Shown in pieces: positions 62,789-64,000 of a stretch of 64,000 bases of DNA. Made by a program: the position numbers and the translations under genes. The stretch comes from an uncultured Lachnobacterium sp. Lineage in GTDB: Bacteria > Bacillota > Clostridia > Lachnospirales > Lachnospiraceae. Under the pieces are notes generated by a model. The model did not search any database. It had not been told where the DNA came from and was given only the letters and a program-made list of their open reading frames with translations. The stretch spans positions 4,929-68,928 of the forward strand of contig CALAST010000077.1 in NCBI GenBank assembly GCA_937889225.1, written 5' to 3'. Each line of letters starts with the position of its first letter. Position 1 is the stretch's first letter.

Positions 62789-62944
62789 CTATTCTGCGTA
62801 TAATAATTCTTTATTATATTCCATTTCTTTTAAATCTTCTTCTGTAATTGTACCATCTTCCAAAGATATCTCTATCAATTGTTTTAATGCTAAATTTGTA
62901 TTTTCTTCTGAGTCTACTAAAATCGAAAATGTTGGTCTTTTCAT
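62789..62944 (-). CDS. Small acidic protein (51 aa) paired with the JAMM gene
   Basis: The gene begins ATG at 62944 and ends TAG at 62789. AGGGAGGAATT precedes the ATG and overlaps the stop of the upstream JAMM gene. The product (start MKRPTFSILVDSEENTNLAL) is rich in Glu and Leu and probably helical, with an end EYNKELLYAE. No family is recognised. It shares the terminator with the JAMM gene, so the two form an operon. Function unknown. Confidence 0.6.
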   Translation of the reverse strand: MKRPTFSILVDSEENTNLALKQLIEISLEDGTITEEDLKEMEYNKELLYAE

Positions 62945-62958
62945 TATAATTCCTCCCT

Positions 62959-63549
62959 TTATTCAATTCTAATTCCTATGGTATATGCTATTTTTTCAAA
63001 TTGCTTTGCTGCCTGTACAGATTCTGAACGTGTAAGTTTTCCATCATTATTACGGTCACAATTCTTTGAAATTTGAATTAATTTCTTTACTGCATTTTTT
63101 CGATTATAACTATCTGTTTTTACCATAAAATATTGCTCACCGGAATTTGTTATTGCTACCATTACCTTAATTTTTGCATACAGTAAAAATTCTGCATAAT
63201 CTTCAATAGAAAACGAAGAATCTGTTGGATGGTTATGCAACAAAATACATATATTACCATCATTTTTATTAAGTATCTGTTGAGTCTTAGTATCTGCTTC
63301 CAAATCGGTATTTGTTTGTGTACCCAATATAAAATTACCTTCATCATGATCATTTAGTGTATATACTAAAGCTACCTCATTAGAAACATTTCTTGTTAAT
63401 GCATAATATAACAGTCTCTGACATTGCTGATATAAATAAAATGATTCATCTTCTCCGATTTCATCAATTACATATGGTCTTAATCTTAAAATACTTGCTT
63501 CATTGATAAATTGTTTCTTATGTGATGATATTGAACCTACATTTAACAT
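62959..63549 (-). CDS. JAMM/JAB-like metalloprotease-fold protein with EF-hand loop
   Basis: This 196-aa protein contains HNHPTDSSFSIED, matching the metal-binding JAMM/JAB motif: H105, H107, S114 and D117, with E58 a candidate upstream Glu. The spacing between HxHP and S is one residue shorter than in RadC. Such folds cut isopeptides or are found in RadC and phage proteins; the substrate here is unknown. The C-terminus holds a canonical 12-residue EF-hand loop (DRNNDGKLTRSE, residues 165-176) that could bind calcium. The ATG follows AGGAGGCATCGT. It is cargo of the skin-like element. Confidence 0.6.
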   Translation of the reverse strand: MLNVGSISSHKKQFINEASILRLRPYVIDEIGEDESFYLYQQCQRLLYYALTRNVSNEVALVYTLNDHDEGNFILGTQTNTDLEADTKTQQILNKNDGNICILLHNHPTDSSFSIEDYAEFLLYAKIKVMVAITNSGEQYFMVKTDSYNRKNAVKKLIQISKNCDRNNDGKLTRSESVQAAKQFEKIAYTIGIRIE

Positions 63550-63717
63550 ACGATGCCTCCTCTTGTATTATATCTCACTTTATTAAATTTATCTATTACA
63601 TGGTTTAAATTAATCAAATACAATTTTTTGTTATGCTTTTTATTCTAAAGCATATATTAATTTACTCATTCATTTTATCATATATTTTCCTTTTTGAAAA
63701 TAGTATTTATTTTCTAT
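63550..63717. other. AT-rich region upstream of the JAMM gene
   Basis: Nothing coding is seen. A hairpin (TATGCTTT, AAAGCATA) lies near 63630-63655, and a TATAAT box lies close to the ribosome site of the JAMM gene, which would give a very short leader. Confidence 0.3.
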
Positions 63718-64000
63718 GACAGTGTAAAGTTACTGTAGGAAAATAAAGAATAGACTTTCTTTTATGAAAATGTCTCAGTTCTGTTTATTTTGAAATGAAA
63801 ATTGCGGTAAAAAGTAAGAAAAAATCCACTTTTTACCTTAATTAACTAATAAATTTAGTAAAAAACAATCCCAGTTTATCTCGAATTTAGAACCAGAATA
63901 ACAAAAGTAGAAAAAAAGAGTTTTATCCATAATTAATTCTTAGTATACATCATAAGGATATTTATAGCAAAAATTTTTCCTACTGTAATTTTACACTATC
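63718..64000. mobile_element. MITE-like element with 27-bp terminal inverted repeats
   Basis: The left end (63718-63744) begins GACAGTGTAAAGTTAC and the right end (63974-64000, inverted) GATAGTGTAAAATTAC. About 24 of 27 positions agree. The 283-base element has no ORF and an internal perfect 10-bp hairpin (63806-63837). The ends resemble those of IS256/mutator-type elements, but that is tentative. The right boundary coincides with the window edge. Confidence 0.6.

Larger units (their letters stand above)
60917..64000. mobile_element. Left part of a skin-like element inserted in sigK (continues past the window)
   Basis: The segment begins at the core in sigK and holds the recombinase, a terminator, a two-gene JAMM operon and a MITE-like element. 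The other end and the 5' half of sigK are not in the window, so its full size is unknown. The assignment rests on the split sigK and the adjoining serine recombinase. Confidence 0.7.

Noticed and set aside
62959..63549. Calling the JAMM protein RadC
   Set aside because: It lacks the RadC N-terminal helix-hairpin-helix part, has shorter HxHP-S spacing, and carries an EF-hand loop instead.
1..64000. CRISPR arrays, tRNA or rRNA genes
   Set aside because: No regularly spaced repeats and no tRNA- or rRNA-like sequence were seen on either strand by reading; no scanning program was available.

Overview
The window suggests a low-GC, Gram-positive, flagellated and sporulation-capable anaerobe of the Clostridia, most likely a member of the Lachnospiraceae. 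The grounds are polC with the non-mevalonate isoprenoid genes, a CodY-linked fla/che supercluster, bactofilin-pyrH-frr, an expanded Opp transporter, and a sporulation sigma-K gene fragment. This is inferred from gene content, order and protein sequence, not from a database search. Every convincing gene lies on the minus strand, so transcription runs from high to low coordinates.

Layout from right to left. (1) 60917-64000 is the edge of a skin-like element. The 3' half of sigK abuts a large serine recombinase, and the crossover-like core AATGA contains the recombinase stop codon. Further out are a two-gene operon (JAMM/JAB-like protein with an EF-hand loop, plus a 51-aa acidic peptide) and a TIR-bounded MITE-like element at the window edge. 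(2) 59911-60558 is non-coding and carries an IS200/IS605-like relic with a right end resembling the 3' part of an omega-RNA. (3) 54343-59910: comM, dprA, topA, codY. (4) 21211-54082: about 33 kb of flagellar and chemotaxis genes, flgB-flgC-fliE-F-G-H-I-J-motE-like-fliK-flgD-TIGR02530-flgE, then motA-motB-fliL-M-Y-O-P-Q-R-flhB-A-F-G-pilZ-cheB-A-W-C-D-sigma-D and accessory genes. A terminator-like hairpin and a good promoter between flgE and motA suggest at least two transcription units. (5) 18970-21023: rpsB-tsf. (6) 9904-18598: oppA-B-C-D-F plus a DUF3899-like protein. Four of the five Opp subunits carry large extra sequence. (7) 8476-9738: a PlsC-type acyltransferase with a zinc ribbon. (8) 6300-8258: bactofilin, pyrH, frr. 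(9) 1-6076: uppS-cdsA-dxr-rseP-ispG-polC, with polC cut by the window edge.

Functionally, the isoprenoid and lipid-carrier genes feed cell-wall and membrane synthesis. The fla/che cluster encodes the basal body, export apparatus, hook, stator, switch and most of the adaptation machinery. CodY, encoded just upstream of flgB and with a near-consensus CodY box beside the flgB promoter, plausibly ties motility to nutrient status. Opp supplies peptides. The split sigK implies developmentally controlled DNA rearrangement during sporulation. The most interesting items are the sigK/recombinase junction with its JAMM/EF-hand cargo, the enlarged Opp complex, the repeat-bearing insert in FlgE, the Met/Gln repeat linker of FliY, the hairpin-bridged ribosome site of the bactofilin gene, and the IS605 right-end relics.
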